Positions 34,641 through 46,432 of a stretch of 64,000 nucleotides of DNA are shown piece after piece. Within the stretch, counting starts at the first letter, position 1, and every line of letters begins with the position of its first letter. The DNA is from Semisulcospira habei (taxonomy: Eukaryota; Mollusca; Gastropoda; Semisulcospiridae): the NCBI GenBank assembly GCA_036245525.1, contig BTPG01000004.1:44787482-44851481 (forward strand), given 5' to 3'. Under the pieces are notes generated by a model that was not told the DNA's origin, searched no databases, and saw nothing but the letters and a program-made list of their open reading frames with translations. A program made the translations under genes and the position numbers.

Positions 34641-34963
34641 GTGTGTTGTGGTTCATCCCATCTTGTTTTCTTTCTTTTTGATTGCTTGCGTGCCGCTTAC
34701 GGTCATTTGCCTACAAAATTCCACAGGGCCTCTTGTCATTTGGGGACAGTCCAGCTGCGAATTGAGAAGGATAAGTTTTTTTTAATCCGAAAACATACCA
34801 CACCCCTACACTCCAGCTGGGAAAGATGGGCTCAAAAAGTTGATCTGGAAGGAAGTGCTGTCAAGCGACATGCCCTGCTGGAAGCGTTCCCTGCACGACA
34901 CGCGCCTCGCACGACATGGCGACACTCCCACTTTCACTGAGAGACCAACAGCCTATTTTACGA
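34641..34963. other. Unassigned, moderately open sequence
   Basis: The start (to about 34675) is still family I flank. The frame over 34641-34940 stays open for 99 residues, but I recognise no domain. Confidence 0.35.
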
Positions 34964-35053
34964 TTAACACATTCGAGACCGGCTGCATTGGGATACGCGT
35001 CTTTATGCCGCGTTTCCGGATCCGGCACCTCTCGAACGAGCTCACTCGTTTAG
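34964..35053. repeat. Hairpin MITE family C, diverged
   Basis: TTAACACATTCGAGACCGGC ... CCGGCACCTCTCGAACGAG, with inner GGATACGCG / CGCGTTTCC. Confidence 0.65.
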
Positions 35054-35090
35054 CCTAGTCACACTAATACAGTCATGCACTTCAAAAACG

Positions 35091-35123
<33 letters not shown>

Positions 35124-35197
35124 CAAAATGTTAAAAATTGTAAATTTAATGTATAACAACCTCAACCTGTCCAACGAACGCGAATATAAAATAAGAC

Positions 35198-35231
35198 AAG
35201 CAAGAGGGATAAAACCTCTATGCCTCTTGCA
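35198..35231. repeat. Family A hairpin with deleted core
   Basis: GCAAGAGGGATAAAACC / TCTATGCCTCTTGC. The GC-rich loop is gone, the right flank is kept (CAGTTGGGTGGTTC) and it ends in GGGGTTAA. Confidence 0.65.
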
Positions 35232-35841
35232 GTTGGGTGGTTCTGGTTGTGTCCCGGCAGTGCAAGGGGTTAAACCTTTGTGTAAAGCAACGTTTTTCAA
35301 AAAAATATTGTGTATATGGCGGCAGATGTAAATGACCAAAGCGGTCGGGGTATTTTTTTTTAATTTGCGTAACTGAACATAATAAGCACCCAGATATTCT
35401 GGCATCACCCTTGAACTATCGTGGCTCTTCTATCTCCAGAAATGGCATGTAGCGTTTAGCGGGTATTTTAGAATTGTGGGACTCGTTCTCTTCACTAGAC
35501 CCAACATTTAAATCGTACCGACGTCACTGAACTGATGATGAGACGTCTGAGAGAAAGGGAGAGAGAGGACGGACCACGCGTGGTCTGTCTTATCTGATCT
35601 GAACTCACTGAACTTAAATAGAGCGCCAAATATGTTATGAATTGTCAATGAAGTCAACCCTCGCTTTCCCGCTGCACATGAACAAGAGCCACCGCGGCTA
35701 CTAAATAATTTGAATATTTTTTGCAATAATGAGTTTTTTCCCTTCGGAAACAGGTTGCGTTCATGTAGAGGTCAGTGAATTTTCCAGGTCAAATTCATGG
35801 CGGCATCTTCGGCGCACAGCGGAACAGAAATGAGTGTGCTC
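35232..35841. other. No gene recognised; half of family E at 35390-35424
   Basis: 35390-35424 (ATTCTGGCATCACCCTTGAAC) is a solo right arm of family E. The remainder is unassigned. Confidence 0.45.
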
Positions 35842-35907
35842 AGCAAAAGGTATTGATCATCATGAGCCCCCCGCATCCGCTGGGGCTCATGATCAATGCC
35901 ACTTGCA
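35842..35907. repeat. Hairpin MITE family A
   Basis: GCAAAAGGTATTGATCATCA / GGGGCTCATGATCAATGCC. Confidence 0.8.
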
Positions 35908-36540
35908 GATGGATAGAGTTTGCCTAATAAGAAGTCTTCATCAAGCGTGACAAACGAAGGGTAGTATTACAATTAACTGATTTTAGCAAAGCTGCAGAGA
36001 GAAGCAGAAGACAGGCAGTAATTCAACTTGAGAGAACTTTCTTATCTCCAGTTGACACATTGAACAGAAGCGTGTTTTTGTTGGAATGCCGCCGCTGTAA
36101 TACCGGCTAAATGGCGACGTCCCCGCGGGTGTAGTTAGTTAGTTATAGTTATGAACTGATGGCACATGACTGCAAGAAGGTTGAAAGTCCTATCAGCCAG
36201 ACGAACAGGCTCGGGACGATCTTTAGACAGGAGGACCCCAGATGCCGCTTTAGCAGATTCTTTTACATCGCACGACAACCGACAAGTAGAAAACACGCTT
36301 TAAAGTACGAGGACAAAAGAGCTTGCTAAATTCAGACAATGCGACGAAAATGGACAAAGCTCCTGGCATTTCTTCCAGGAAAGCCATTTGTACACAAGGC
36401 AAATGGACACCGCTACTGGTCTCTCTTCCAGACTATAATATAGAAGAAAGGCACAGTTCTGACTCCTTGTCAGGTTGAAAGCAAATGACAAAAAACATTC
36501 AACCCCTCCACTGCCGGAGAAATAGAGCATGCGAACCAAC

Positions 36541-36575
36541 TGCAAGAGACATAGATCCTCATGAGCCCCCGAGAC
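36541..36575. repeat. Hairpin MITE family A, half
   Basis: TGCAAGAGACATAGATCCTC...CCCCCGAGACC, without its right arm. Confidence 0.65.
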
Positions 36576-37361
36576 CAATTTGTATTTATGTTTCTTGGGC
36601 GGTTTAGGTTTTTGGTCGTTGCATAAATAAAGATTTCAGAAACAAAAATTTACGTACAGTAGCAGGAAAGGTATGAAGGCATAATCAGCAAGCCTAAAAC
36701 TTTGAGCGGACTGAAGTGTCTTGCAATGCAGAGAGAGCACAACTGACAAGCAACGTACTAGTACGCTCGGCTGCTAAACGCGTGCGCACTGTCCCCTGTT
36801 GTAGATGGTAGTCCACTCAGTTCCACTGTGTATCGCCGCGCGGCCCTAAAAAGCCTTGCAATATTGCATAACCGACAAGACCCTAGTGTCCAATCAAGCA
36901 GCCCCAACTTGTGAATTGCATAATACACAAGTCCAGTATGGGGTGCGTGTGGATTGCACGTGTCCAGTCACAGGGACTGCCTAGCTATCATGGCATAGAA
37001 TTACATTCTTAGCGCAAGTATTTCACACCTCAAAGTTCTCCGTGTGGCATAAACATCATTTTTATCTATGATAAAATGTTAAGAAAAGTTAATCCGGCTG
37101 TATTTGCGCTTCTGAAGGGACTGATACAGCGTAGAGTGAACCCTGTGTGAAGCGACCACCCTGGCGACATTCATGAAGTGGTTGCCTTAGACGGGTCGTC
37201 TCCTTTCGCAGGGTCATCTAAAAAGGTCAAATGACCAAATATAGGTGGTCTGTTTAGACAGGTCGTCACCTTAATCAACTGGTCGCCCGGACAGGTGTGA
37301 CCGCTATATCAAACCCTTGGAATCTTTCCTTGAAAGACAGATGGCCTTCCGACAGACAATG
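36576..37361. other. No gene recognised
   Basis: Unassigned. The block at 37136-37310 (GACCACC...AGGTCGTC) loosely resembles 10415-10550 and may be an uncharacterised repeat. Confidence 0.4.
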
Positions 37362-37458
37362 TCCAATGCGCAAAAGGCCATCGGGCCGACGTTAGCACGG
37401 ACGTGCGCGGACTAACGCCGGCGGTCGACGTCGGCTCGTTGGCCTTTTGCGCATTGGG
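37362..37458. repeat. Hairpin MITE family D
   Basis: CCAATGCGCAAAAGGCCATC / TTGGCCTTTTGCGCATTGG with an inner GTTAGCACGGACGTGCGCGG stem. Confidence 0.87.
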
Positions 37459-37569
37459 TAGCTATAACTCTGCCAGTGGCCGCAAATTTCATTGTGCTTC
37501 TGATGTCGTGGTTCACTTAACGTCAAAGAGCTCCGCTCGACAGATGGACACGGTTACAAATTAAGAACC

Positions 37570-37635
37570 GCAAGAGGCATAGATCCTCATGAGCCCCCGC
37601 AAATGCGGGGGCTCATGAGGATCTATGCCTCTTGC
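37570..37635. repeat. Hairpin MITE family A, near-perfect
   Basis: Apparently mismatch-free stem: GCAAGAGGCATAGATCCTCA / complement around GCCCCCGCAAATGCGGGGGC. Confidence 0.9.
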
Positions 37636-38370
37636 ATTTTAGTGTTGCAATAGTCATTTTGGGCATGTAAAATTGCACAGTACGTACATTTTTTGTGGAA
37701 AGAGGTATTTTTAGTGCACAACATTGCAAATCTCGTTCACTAAAATGAACTTTGCAGAGTCTGGTATATCAGTGGGGACCATTGAGTAAATAGGCTGATG
37801 CATTTTAGTCGAGTCTGGCGAACTATTGCACTGAACACCTGAGACTCGTACTGAGACTCTTTCATGAACATTAATTTAAAAAGTGAGAATTGTCTGAAGT
37901 GGGAATTGTCGTTAGTGGGAATATGTCTGAAGCTGTCCTGGGGGACGTTTAACAGACGTTTAACAGACTCTTCTGCCTCTTATGGAAAACGACATATATC
38001 CATTATTCTGAACAACGAGATTTTCATTTAATACAACGAAAATCTCGCTTTTCACAAAAAATATATTTACTGTCTCTCATACAACTTGCAAGTTTTTCCC
38101 GACCGTCTGTTACAATGTTGTCTCGGTTCAAATGTGATGATAACTGTTGCGCTATCGGCTGCCGCCATTGCTGGCCGTTTTCGTTGCAACGCCACATAGC
38201 AGTCAGTACTGTGGCAGAGCGTAAGTTGGCAGCGATCGGTCACTTTGAAGGCATGTGGCACCGCGCCTTTGTGATGATATTTGAAGTTGAAAATATGTTG
38301 ATTCAACGTAAAAACACTAAAATGTATAAATAAATGTAATAATGTATGAACTCCCGTTACGCGAAACACA
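37636..38370. other. No gene recognised
   Basis: Contains the imperfect palindrome GAGATTTTCATTTAATACA...GAAAATCTCGCTTTTCAC (38020-38058), related to 2189-2240. Confidence 0.4.
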
Positions 38371-38705
38371 TATCGCGAGTGCTCAGTTCGACCGATAAAT
38401 AAATCACGAGTGCTCTATTCGACCGATAAATCCGATAAAATGCGAGCTTTAACTCGCATTTTATCGGTCGAATTGAGCACTCGTGATTTATTTTGCGTTA
38501 CGAGACTGAGGAGCTAAAGCTTGTATATTACCGGTCGAACTGAGCACTGGTGATTTATTCAGTATTTTTGTGTTACAGGAGGAGCCTATAGCTCGCATTT
38601 TAGCGGTCGAATTGAGCACTCGTGATTTATTGTGCGTTACGGAAGGAGCTACAGCTCGCATTTTATCGGTCGAATTCAACACTTGTGATTTATTTTGCGT
38701 AAGAG
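38371..38705. repeat. Palindrome followed by short tandem repeat
   Basis: GAGTGCTCTATTCGACCGAT ... AAAATGCGAGC / GCTCGCATTTTA ... ATCGGTCGAATTGAGCACTC makes an inverted pair around 38450. The right half then recurs three more times with 60-72 bp spacing (TCGGTCGAAYTGAGCACT). Confidence 0.8.
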
Positions 38706-39105
38706 GAGGTCAGGCATACTTTATTTTCTATTTGCCTTGACAGGGCAGACTTTCTAGAGTCGATGCTGTCTCTCTTTCTATTCCAGCATCGAACTCGGCA
38801 GATGCCGGATCGACTAGCACCGCTGAAGAGCATGGTGACGCGACTGGAATATCAGTCATGAATATTCAAGGATAGTTCCTGAGGTCAGGCACTGCCCTTG
38901 GTTACTAACCACTCTGCCGCAACCTGTGTATTTGTGCGGAACAGCGATTTTCATATGCGAGACGTTTGGCTCTGGAAAACGGTGAAAAGGAAAGAGATTT
39001 TGATGCCTGAAACGGTAGTGACAGTTTATCAGTGAACTGGGAACACTTCCCTAAAATTGGAAATATTAACTCATGCATCCCCGACACACCGCAACAAGAC
39101 ATAGA

Positions 39106-39198
39106 TCGAGCATGATAGTTCAAGGGTGATGCCAGAATAGCTTGGCGCCCGTAGGCGCCAAGCTATTCTGGCACCATCCTTGAACTATCATGCTCGAT
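39106..39198. repeat. Hairpin MITE family E, intact
   Basis: AGATCGAGCATGATAGTTCA / TGAACTATCATGCTCGATCT around TTGGCGCCCGTAGGCGCCAA; ~90 bp. Confidence 0.9.
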
Positions 39199-39565
39199 CT
39201 GTCTCTAGAATTGTAATACAGTCCCCGCCAAAAGACAACTTCAACATTTGGGGATTTCGGTCCTGGGGCAGAATGTGTTAATCCAATCGAGTAAGTTTGA
39301 TATTGGACTTTAATTCACCCCCCCCCCTCCCCCCTTGACTGCTACTGACGATTCAGCTCGGTGGAAAAGACGCCTAAACTACCATCGGTATCAATTAAGG
39401 TTCTTTTGATGCGAAAATGGTCACAATCTGCCAGCCAGCCAAATTATAATTTAATTGATTCGAGCGCACCAAATTGACCATTATTAATTTGTGGAAGTCG
39501 CCCGTTCTCTTTCCCCACTGAAATGACAACAGTCTCTCGAAATAATCAAACAACTGGAGAGAGAG

Positions 39566-39625
<60 letters not shown>

Positions 39626-40091
39626 TGTGTGTGTGTGTCAGTGTATTTGGGGGAAAGGGGGGGGGGGAGGGATGGGATACGTCAATCGACAGTGCAACCT
39701 CGTAAATATCACAATCTGATGACAGTTGTGTCACCAGAAATATTTTTCTTCTACAAAAAGAGAGAAGAAACGAAATTAAAATCTTATGATAATTTCTTAT
39801 CTTTATAAATCTTCTCCCACAATTTTTCTCTGTCAGAATATTGGGGGGGGGGGGATACTATACCCCCCACCCCCACCCCCCACCCTTTACGTTTTCATTG
39901 GGAGGGCCAGTCCCCCCTACAACACGTACAAGTAAAAGTACGAAGACTTACTTGGCCCTTCTAATTGGACACCTGAAGCACTGTTAACCCATATCATACT
40001 AAAAGCATACAGGCTAAAAGCTTCAAATTTGTACACTGGCATATGCAAGCTACATTATAGTACTTATACATAAGGATATAGACCAGTGGCT
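39199..40091. other. No gene; (GT)n at 39570-39626 and poly-G runs
   Basis: The GT microsatellite has about 28 units. Poly-C/poly-G runs lie near 39319, 39658 and 39842. No exon was recognised. Confidence 0.6.
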
Positions 40092-40167
40092 ATAGTTCAA
40101 GGGTGGTGCCAGAATAGCTTGGCGCCTAGAGGCGCCAAGCTATTCTGGCACTACCCTTGAACTATTT
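40092..40167. repeat. Hairpin MITE family E
   Basis: ATAGTTCAAGGGTGGTGCCA / TGGCACTACCCTTGAACTAT around TTGGCGCCTAGAGGCGCCAA. Confidence 0.9.
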
Positions 40168-40296
40168 TAGTCAAACTTATTTCACACACTGGTGTATTCC
40201 GAATGATGAGGGTTAACAGTGAACAGAATCCCTTGACCATACAGGCACAGGCGTAGGACGCACGAGTCCTTCGTCAGGATGTACTGCTTGTGTATT

Positions 40297-40622
40297 GTAT
40301 ACAAACCAAGGGGAATCACAGCGCTGGACAGACAAACAGTTAGATCCCCTGCCCCCGCCTATCAGGCACCCAATCGCCAGCCCACAGAGAAATACGCAGG
40401 TTTAGAACAAGACGATCATTTCCATCCTCTAATGATAATAATAATAATAAAGAGGATGGAAATGATCGTCTTGTTCTATACCTGCGTATTTCTCTGTGGG
40501 CTGGCGATTGGGTGCCTGATAGGCGGGGGCAGGGGATCTAACTGTTTGTCTGTCCAGCGCTGTGATTCCCCTTGTTTGTATACAATTCTGCCAGCGCTAG
40601 CCTCACCTATCTGGTTTGTGAG
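40297..40622 (+). mobile_element. Foldback element G4 with asymmetric tail and 12-bp TSD
   Basis: Near-perfect ~135-bp inverted arms (40297-40430 and 40451-40586) surround an AATGATAATAAT spacer. A 36-bp non-palindromic tail 40587-40622 follows (GCGCTAGCCTCACCTATCTG, then GTTTGTGAG). The exact 12-bp duplication TGCTTGTGTATT lies at 40285-40296 and 40623-40634. The tail loosely matches those of G1 and G2 (TCACCT..T.TGGT.TG). Confidence 0.85.
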
Positions 40623-40969
40623 TGCTTGTGTATTATCACACTGGCGGGCATCGCCTTTAGGGAAGTTTACTATCTCTTTGCTCCACGTGTTTCACGTTGT
40701 GTTGTCGCAAAAGCGCGTGGACGGTTCTAGGACAAAACGCGTGTGTTTGGGGGGGGGGGGGGGAGGGGGAATAATAACTGACTGACTTAAATTTGAAACT
40801 GTTGCATATCAACATTTTAACCTTCCATTTACGAAGACACTCATTGATGGTCAAGAACCATATTAAACAACTTGACTCTACTCAAAACGGATAGTGTACG
40901 AATGTGGGTGTGTTCGAGTGTACGGTTCTCGTTTTTAGTTTAAATTTATAAATTGACAGACAGACAATG

Positions 40970-41018
40970 CCAAATGCGCAAAAGGCCATCGGGCCGACAT
41001 CGGCGCTTGCGCATTGGG
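40970..41018. repeat. Hairpin MITE family D, internally deleted
   Basis: CAAATGCGCAAAAGGCC at the left. The right arm is shortened to GCGCTTGCGCATTGGG. Confidence 0.75.
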
Positions 41019-41342
41019 ATGTGAGCTCAAAACAATACAGTAGACTTTGAGATGAAATCCTCATCTTCTTCCTGTTGTTATATGTGAAGTTTGTTACAAG
41101 CGAAGTAATTTACATAGAAAGAGTGCTGTCCGGACCTCTGAAAAAGTGATGATGTTATATCCGGCGTTTGTTATATCCGACTTTGTTATGCAAGCTATAA
41201 CAAGCAAAGTAGACTACAGATTAAGCCCGTCTCTCTGCCTGGACAATGGACAGTCATGGTCATAAGATATAACATTCATCCCCTTTGTGCATGAAGCCAC
41301 CGGTACTGTTTCCATTTGCCCACCTATCCCCGACGCACTACT
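41019..41342. other. No gene recognised
   Basis: Unassigned sequence, with GTTATATCCG repeated at 41154 and 41170. Confidence 0.4.
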
Positions 41343-41460
41343 GCAGGAGTTGGATCGAGAATGATTTTTCCAAGGGTAGTGCCAGATTAGCTTGGCGCCT
41401 GATGGCGCCAAGCTAATCTGGCACTACCCTTGAATTATCATGGTCGACCCATCTCCTACA
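41343..41460. repeat. Hairpin MITE family E with outer arms
   Basis: Hairpin core plus outer TGCAGGAGTTGGATCGA / TCGACCCATCTCCTACA inverted ends. Confidence 0.85.
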
Positions 41461-41685
41461 ACTGTTACATAATCGATAGGTGCCAACTAGGAAATGCGGG
41501 CTGGGGATTACCCTTCAATTTTCGTGTTCGCCCCATCTCCTGCAAAGGGTACATAGTCGATAGGTGCCACCGGGAACATGCGGTCTTAGTGTTGAATGGG
41601 TTAACCCCACTCACCCGCACGGTACACAATTCAGGCGGCAGCATGAACAAGGGGGTTAATAAAAGGGTCATGTTTCGTGTTTCAG

Positions 41686-41859
41686 AGTTGATCCCTGAAG
41701 AGGGCCAGGCGTCGTTCAGGGGCTGTAACCTGACATCGGGTCACTGCTACTGGTACAACGTCCCCTTCACGCCCCAAAACGGCTCGGAAGCCTGGAGACT
41801 CATGACGGCCGAGACGTACGAACGGACCACGCACAGCTTTCTTCCAAACCCCAATACAG
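41686..41859 (+). CDS. ALK: ALK/LTK-type receptor, exon a (start of MAM domain)
   Basis: Acceptor CGTGTTTCAG at 41685. The exon enters in phase 1 and leaves in phase 1. The translation runs LIPEEGQASFRGCNLTSGHC, then YWYNVPFTPQNGSEAW, ending FLPNPNT. The F..C.L..G.CYW pattern is the N-terminal signature of a MAM domain, an extracellular module that ALK carries in front of its glycine-rich region. To join exon b in frame the exon must end after AATACAG, where the intron starts GCAGGT, a GC donor. A GT donor four bases further (GCAG|GTCTTC) would put exon b in a frame without MAM motifs. No upstream exon (LDLa or first MAM) was recognised in the window. Confidence 0.82.
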
Positions 41860-41913
41860 GCAGGTCTTCTTTGACCCCTTTTAATGCCCAGAAAACCTGA
41901 ACATGATTCAGCT

Positions 41914-41981
41914 GCAAGAGGCATAGATCCTCACCAGCCCCCGCAATTGCGGGGGCTCGTGTGGATCTATGCCTCTTGCTG
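41914..41981. repeat. Hairpin MITE family A, 55 bp after exon a
   Basis: GCAAGAGGCATAGATCCTCA / GTGGATCTATGCCTCTTGC around CCCCGCAATTGCGGGG, inside the first ALK intron seen here. Confidence 0.88.
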
Positions 41982-42105
41982 AATCCACTTTGAATCCACG
42001 TTCCATGGACTTCTGGGGATCTTCGGCGTTGAAGTAACGAAGACTGCAGAAACACAGTCTGGCAAGGAAGGGGTTTAATTATTATTTAATGGGGGATTTT
42101 GTTGC

Positions 42106-43352
<1,247 letters not shown>

Positions 43353-43584
43353 CCTGTATCATCATCACCTAAACTTAAATATGGACATTAACTGTTCACG
43401 AAATGCTAATGCGTTCGCATGTTTACATGCACCAGCGCGAGTTTATGTTTACTAATCGCTTTACATACACTACGCTTCACGTGAAAGGTCTAACGTCACA
43501 GAACAGCGCCACCCATAGCTGCAAGGTCCAGACTCGCAGTGCAACACGCGCGTCAACTTGTCTTGGTATGAAATCTACTTTCAG

Positions 43585-43685
43585 GGGGATCCTACGTGTG
43601 GGTGCAGCTGCGCGACGCGGGACCGTCACTCGTGCTGCGGAGCGTCCCCTACCCCTCCTGCAACTCGCAAGACGGCCGTTGTAAA
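43585..43685 (+). CDS. ALK: ALK/LTK-type receptor, exon b (MAM domain middle)
   Basis: Acceptor TCTACTTTCAG at 43584, donor AAA|GTATGA after 43685; phase 1 in, phase 0 out. The peptide is GSYVWVQLRDAGPSLVLRSV followed by PYPSCNSQDGRCK. Joined to exon a it gives the MAM consensus NTGGSYVWVQL (the family has a G-x-Y/F strand here). Joined to exon c it gives CKVRLQYW, matching the C-x-L/V-x-F-x-Y-W strand of MAM domains. The two other frames have no MAM motifs. At 101 bp it is invisible to ORF-length filters. A family C hairpin MITE begins 31 bp after the donor. Confidence 0.85.
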
Positions 43686-43716
43686 GTATGAGCAGGATAA
43701 TCTGAATCATTTCAAC

Positions 43717-43797
43717 TTAACTCATTGGAGACGTGCCGCCGACGGATACGCGGCAAACCGCCGCGTATCCGTAGGCGGCACGCCTCCAATGAGTTAA
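43717..43797. repeat. Hairpin MITE family C, TTAA-bounded, near-perfect
   Basis: TTAACTCATTGGAGACGTGC ... CGGATACGCGGC / GCCGCGTATCCG ... CCTCCAATGAGTTAA, 81 bp. Confidence 0.9.
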
Positions 43798-43803
43798 ACC
43801 CTT

Positions 43804-43861
43804 CCCCAATGCGCAAAAGGCCATCGGGCCCACGTCGGCACGGTGGCCTTTGCGCACTGGG
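43804..43861. repeat. Hairpin MITE family D
   Basis: CCCAATGCGCAAAAGGCC / GGTGGCCTTTGCGCACTGGG. Confidence 0.8.
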
Positions 43862-44588
43862 TCACTTGATCCTCACGAGCCCCCGCGCATGTGGCTTACA
43901 GGGGCAGATCAGTTACCTCGAGGGGGTGGGGGTTCCAACTTTTTGTTTGGGACCTTGAACAAGACACGAAAGGCCTCCCCGGCGCTAGACCTTGCTCCAG
44001 AGGCCGAAAAATAAAATCCGGGGGTTGGGGGATGGGGGGGGGGGGGGGACGGGCGGAGAAGAGAGAGAAGGCGCGTGTGTGTGAAGACTCTTGCCACTTG
44101 TCAAAATATAAAAACAACGGGGGTGGGGGGGGGGGGAGAGGGGGGAGAGAGAGAAGGCGAGAAGGGGACTTTGTTATAGCATTTTAAAGAATTTTGGGTC
44201 TGGGGTGGGGTGGGGGGGAATCCGTTAACCCCTCGGACCCCACCCCCCGCTCAGATCTGCCCCTGGCTTATAGGGATCTTTGCCATTTTGTATCCATGCT
44301 TTGTGGACGGCTGGACTGTGTGGAACAACTTTAGGCTGGCAATCATATCTTGTAATTCTACGACTTACTGGGATCATAACCGCGTCAATGCCTACTGAAC
44401 GCGCTCCGCAGCGCCCCGTTTTTAACTAGTTCATAAACAGAAACAACAAAAATTGATCTCTGAAGTCATAGTTATGTCTCTTGTTGGTCCTAAACGCTCT
44501 TTCTGCCTATTTCTGGCCCCATTTAGTTCCTTGCGCGGATGTGGGTCAGTGTGCGCAATGATTTCAGACGCGAAATCCGTGATCACTG
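43862..44588. other. Intronic sequence with poly-G tracts
   Basis: G-rich runs at 44028-44055, 44118-44150 and 44197-44218. The start (CGAGCCCCCGCGCATGTGG) is a family A fragment. No exon was seen. Confidence 0.55.
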
Positions 44589-44646
44589 CCCAATGCGCAA
44601 AAGGTCATCGGGCCGATGTCGGCCCGATGGCCCTTTGCGCATTGGG
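44589..44646. repeat. Hairpin MITE family D
   Basis: CCCAATGCGCAAAAGGTCAT / ATGGCCCTTTGCGCATTGGG. Confidence 0.87.
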
Positions 44647-44776
44647 TGGAGTCAAGGGGTCAAGGCCGAGCACGCGACAAAGGCCGTCTGACGGCGGAGT
44701 TGGCGAAGTGTTCCAAAACAAAACGTGCGACCACTGGCAGTGGTGGGGTTAACCACTCTTCTTCCGCGCCCTGCAG

Positions 44777-44955
44777 GTCAGGTTACAGTACTGGAGCTCG
44801 GGGACGATGCTGCTGCGTCTGGAGCTGGTGGAGCTGCACGAGGACACGTCCAAGTCGGTGCACACGCTATGGGAGACTTCGCCATCCTCTGAGGTTTCGG
44901 GCAAGTCCCAGTGGCGGCGCGTCGAGGCGATTATCAAATGCAAGCCCCGCCACAG
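44777..44955 (+). CDS. ALK: ALK/LTK-type receptor, exon c (MAM domain second half)
   Basis: Acceptor CGCGCCCTGCAG at 44776, donor CACAG|GTAAAT after 44955; phase 0 in, phase 2 out. It encodes VRLQYWSSGTMLLRLELVEL, then a LWETS...SQWRRVEAIIKCK stretch: the MAM pattern F-x-Y-x-x-G, L-x-L, L-W, then W-x-x-x-x-x. It continues the domain from exon b across an intact cysteine-containing strand and runs on to exon d in phase. A second AG five bases downstream (44781) would give a different entry phase that does not fit exon b. The following intron is about 14.5 kb. Confidence 0.9.
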
Positions 44956-44961
44956 GTAAAT

Positions 44962-45030
44962 TTAACCCGTCAAAAACTGATCATACCCAACTGGCAAGCG
45001 GGATAAATCCTCGTGAGCCCCCGCAGTTGC
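44962..45030. repeat. Left half of family A MITE, split by a LINE
   Basis: TTAACCCGTCAAAAACTG is the inverted right end of family A, then CCCAACTGGCAAGCGGGATA and CCCCCGCAGTTGC. It stops at the loop, where CR1-like LINE sequence begins. The matching right half lies at 50313-50340 and the far end of the MITE at about 51480-51515. Confidence 0.82.
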
Positions 45031-46061
45031 TCACTTGGCCAACGCCTTTTGTAGCTTTTTCACTGACAGGGTGACGTCCTTTCGAGACAGCCTTGATGCT
45101 GTGCGGTGCACCCATATTGACACCCACCCTCCCTCCCCATATTGATCACCCCTTTGTCGAGTTCACTCCCGTCTCTGAACAGGCTGTTTTTGACATTCTT
45201 AAGAAATGCCCGCCTAAAACGTGTGAGCTTGACCCCATGCCAACTTCACTGGTTTTTTAAAACATTAGAATTCTTCTGCCCACCATCACCAAAATCATAA
45301 ATCAGTCCCTTGAGTCAGGCGTCTTTCCGTCAGAATTCAAATTAGCCGTTGTCAACCCTCTCCTGAAAAAGTCGAATCTTGACGCCAACCAGCTAAAGAA
45401 CTATCCCCCCGTTTCAAACCTACCCTTTCTGTCCAAAGTTCTTGAGAGAGTCTCTCTGACACAGCTCACTAAATAGCTACAGTCAAACAATCTCGTCCAT
45501 CCGCTTCAGTCTGCTTACCGTGCCGGGCACAGTACTGAAACTGCTCTCCTCTGTGTCGTTAATGGCCTCCTAAGTGCCTATGATGAAAACCAGATCTCAG
45601 TTCTTGGCCTGTTAGACCTATCAGCTGCGTCTGACACCATTGACCACTCCATCTTGCGCCAACGTCTAGAAAACTACTTTGGTATTTCTGGTAAAGCTCT
45701 CACCTGGTTTCCTCGCGCTGGGACCATATGGCGTTGAGGCGCGTCCCCTGGGTGGTGGATAGGGGGTCCCTCGTGAGAGGGGTGCACCGAATGAAATAAG
45801 GTGCCGTGAACCAACATGGTCTAAGGGAAGGTGACCCCGACAGAAAACCCCTGGTCCTCCTAGTAAGGGGGTTGGGCGTGGGGGTAGCTTCCCCACCCTG
45901 CAAAAAAGGAAATAGCTACAAAAACGCCGACGAAAAGACTAACAGTAATTCCTTTCCTGGAGGAGGAAGGTTCTTCTACTAGAAGACTTATGACGTCCTG
46001 TGGTGAAAGCCGAAGGTCTTCGGAAGCCACAGGACCGAGCCGCCTCTCTCTATCCAGGGAC

Positions 46062-46432
46062 ACAACCATGGGCACATGGAACGTCAAGACCATGTACCAG
46101 AGCGGCAAGGCCGCCCAGATAGCAGTGGAAATGCAAAAGTACAACCTTTCCCTGCTAGGTATCAGTGAAGCCAGATGGACGCAGTCTGGCCAGAAAAGGC
46201 TGTTAAGTGGGGAGATGATTCTGTATTCAGGTCATGAAGAGGAGAATGCCCCCCATACAGAAGGAGTAGCATTAATGCTGTCACCAGTGGCACAGAGAGC
46301 GCTGATGGGCTGGGAACCTCTTGGGCCAAGAATTATCACAGCAGCCTTTAGAACCAAGAAAAAGCTCAAGCTGAACGTCATCCAGTGTTATGCGCCCACC
46401 AATGACAGTGACGAGGAAGAGAAACAAGTGCC
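46062..46432 (+). pseudogene. RTE endonuclease domain, frameshifted
   Basis: Start at MGTWNVKTMYQSGKAAQIAV, then LLGISEARWTQSGQKRL (catalytic glutamate region), and NVIQCYAPTNDSDEEE. The frame is lost shortly after EEEK (near 46428) and continues in the next frame as ERDITIVMGDFNAKIG. Genome annotations often label this domain craniofacial development protein 2-like, a known misnomer for RTE endonucleases. A single indel separates the halves. Confidence 0.9.

Noticed and set aside
34641..34940. Possible host exon (99 open residues with tryptophans)
   Set aside because: No recognisable domain, starts in transposon flank, and no splice-phase partner could be identified.
41864..41869. GT donor for ALK exon a
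   Set aside because: Splicing there puts exon b in a frame without MAM motifs; the GC donor four bases earlier keeps the domain.
44782..44955. Alternative start of ALK exon c at the second AG
   Set aside because: It would not match the phase of exon b; the first AG gives the MAM cysteine strand CKVRLQYW.
46062..46432. Host craniofacial development protein 2 gene
   Set aside because: The sequence is the RTE endonuclease; the label is a common misannotation, and the element has TSDs.
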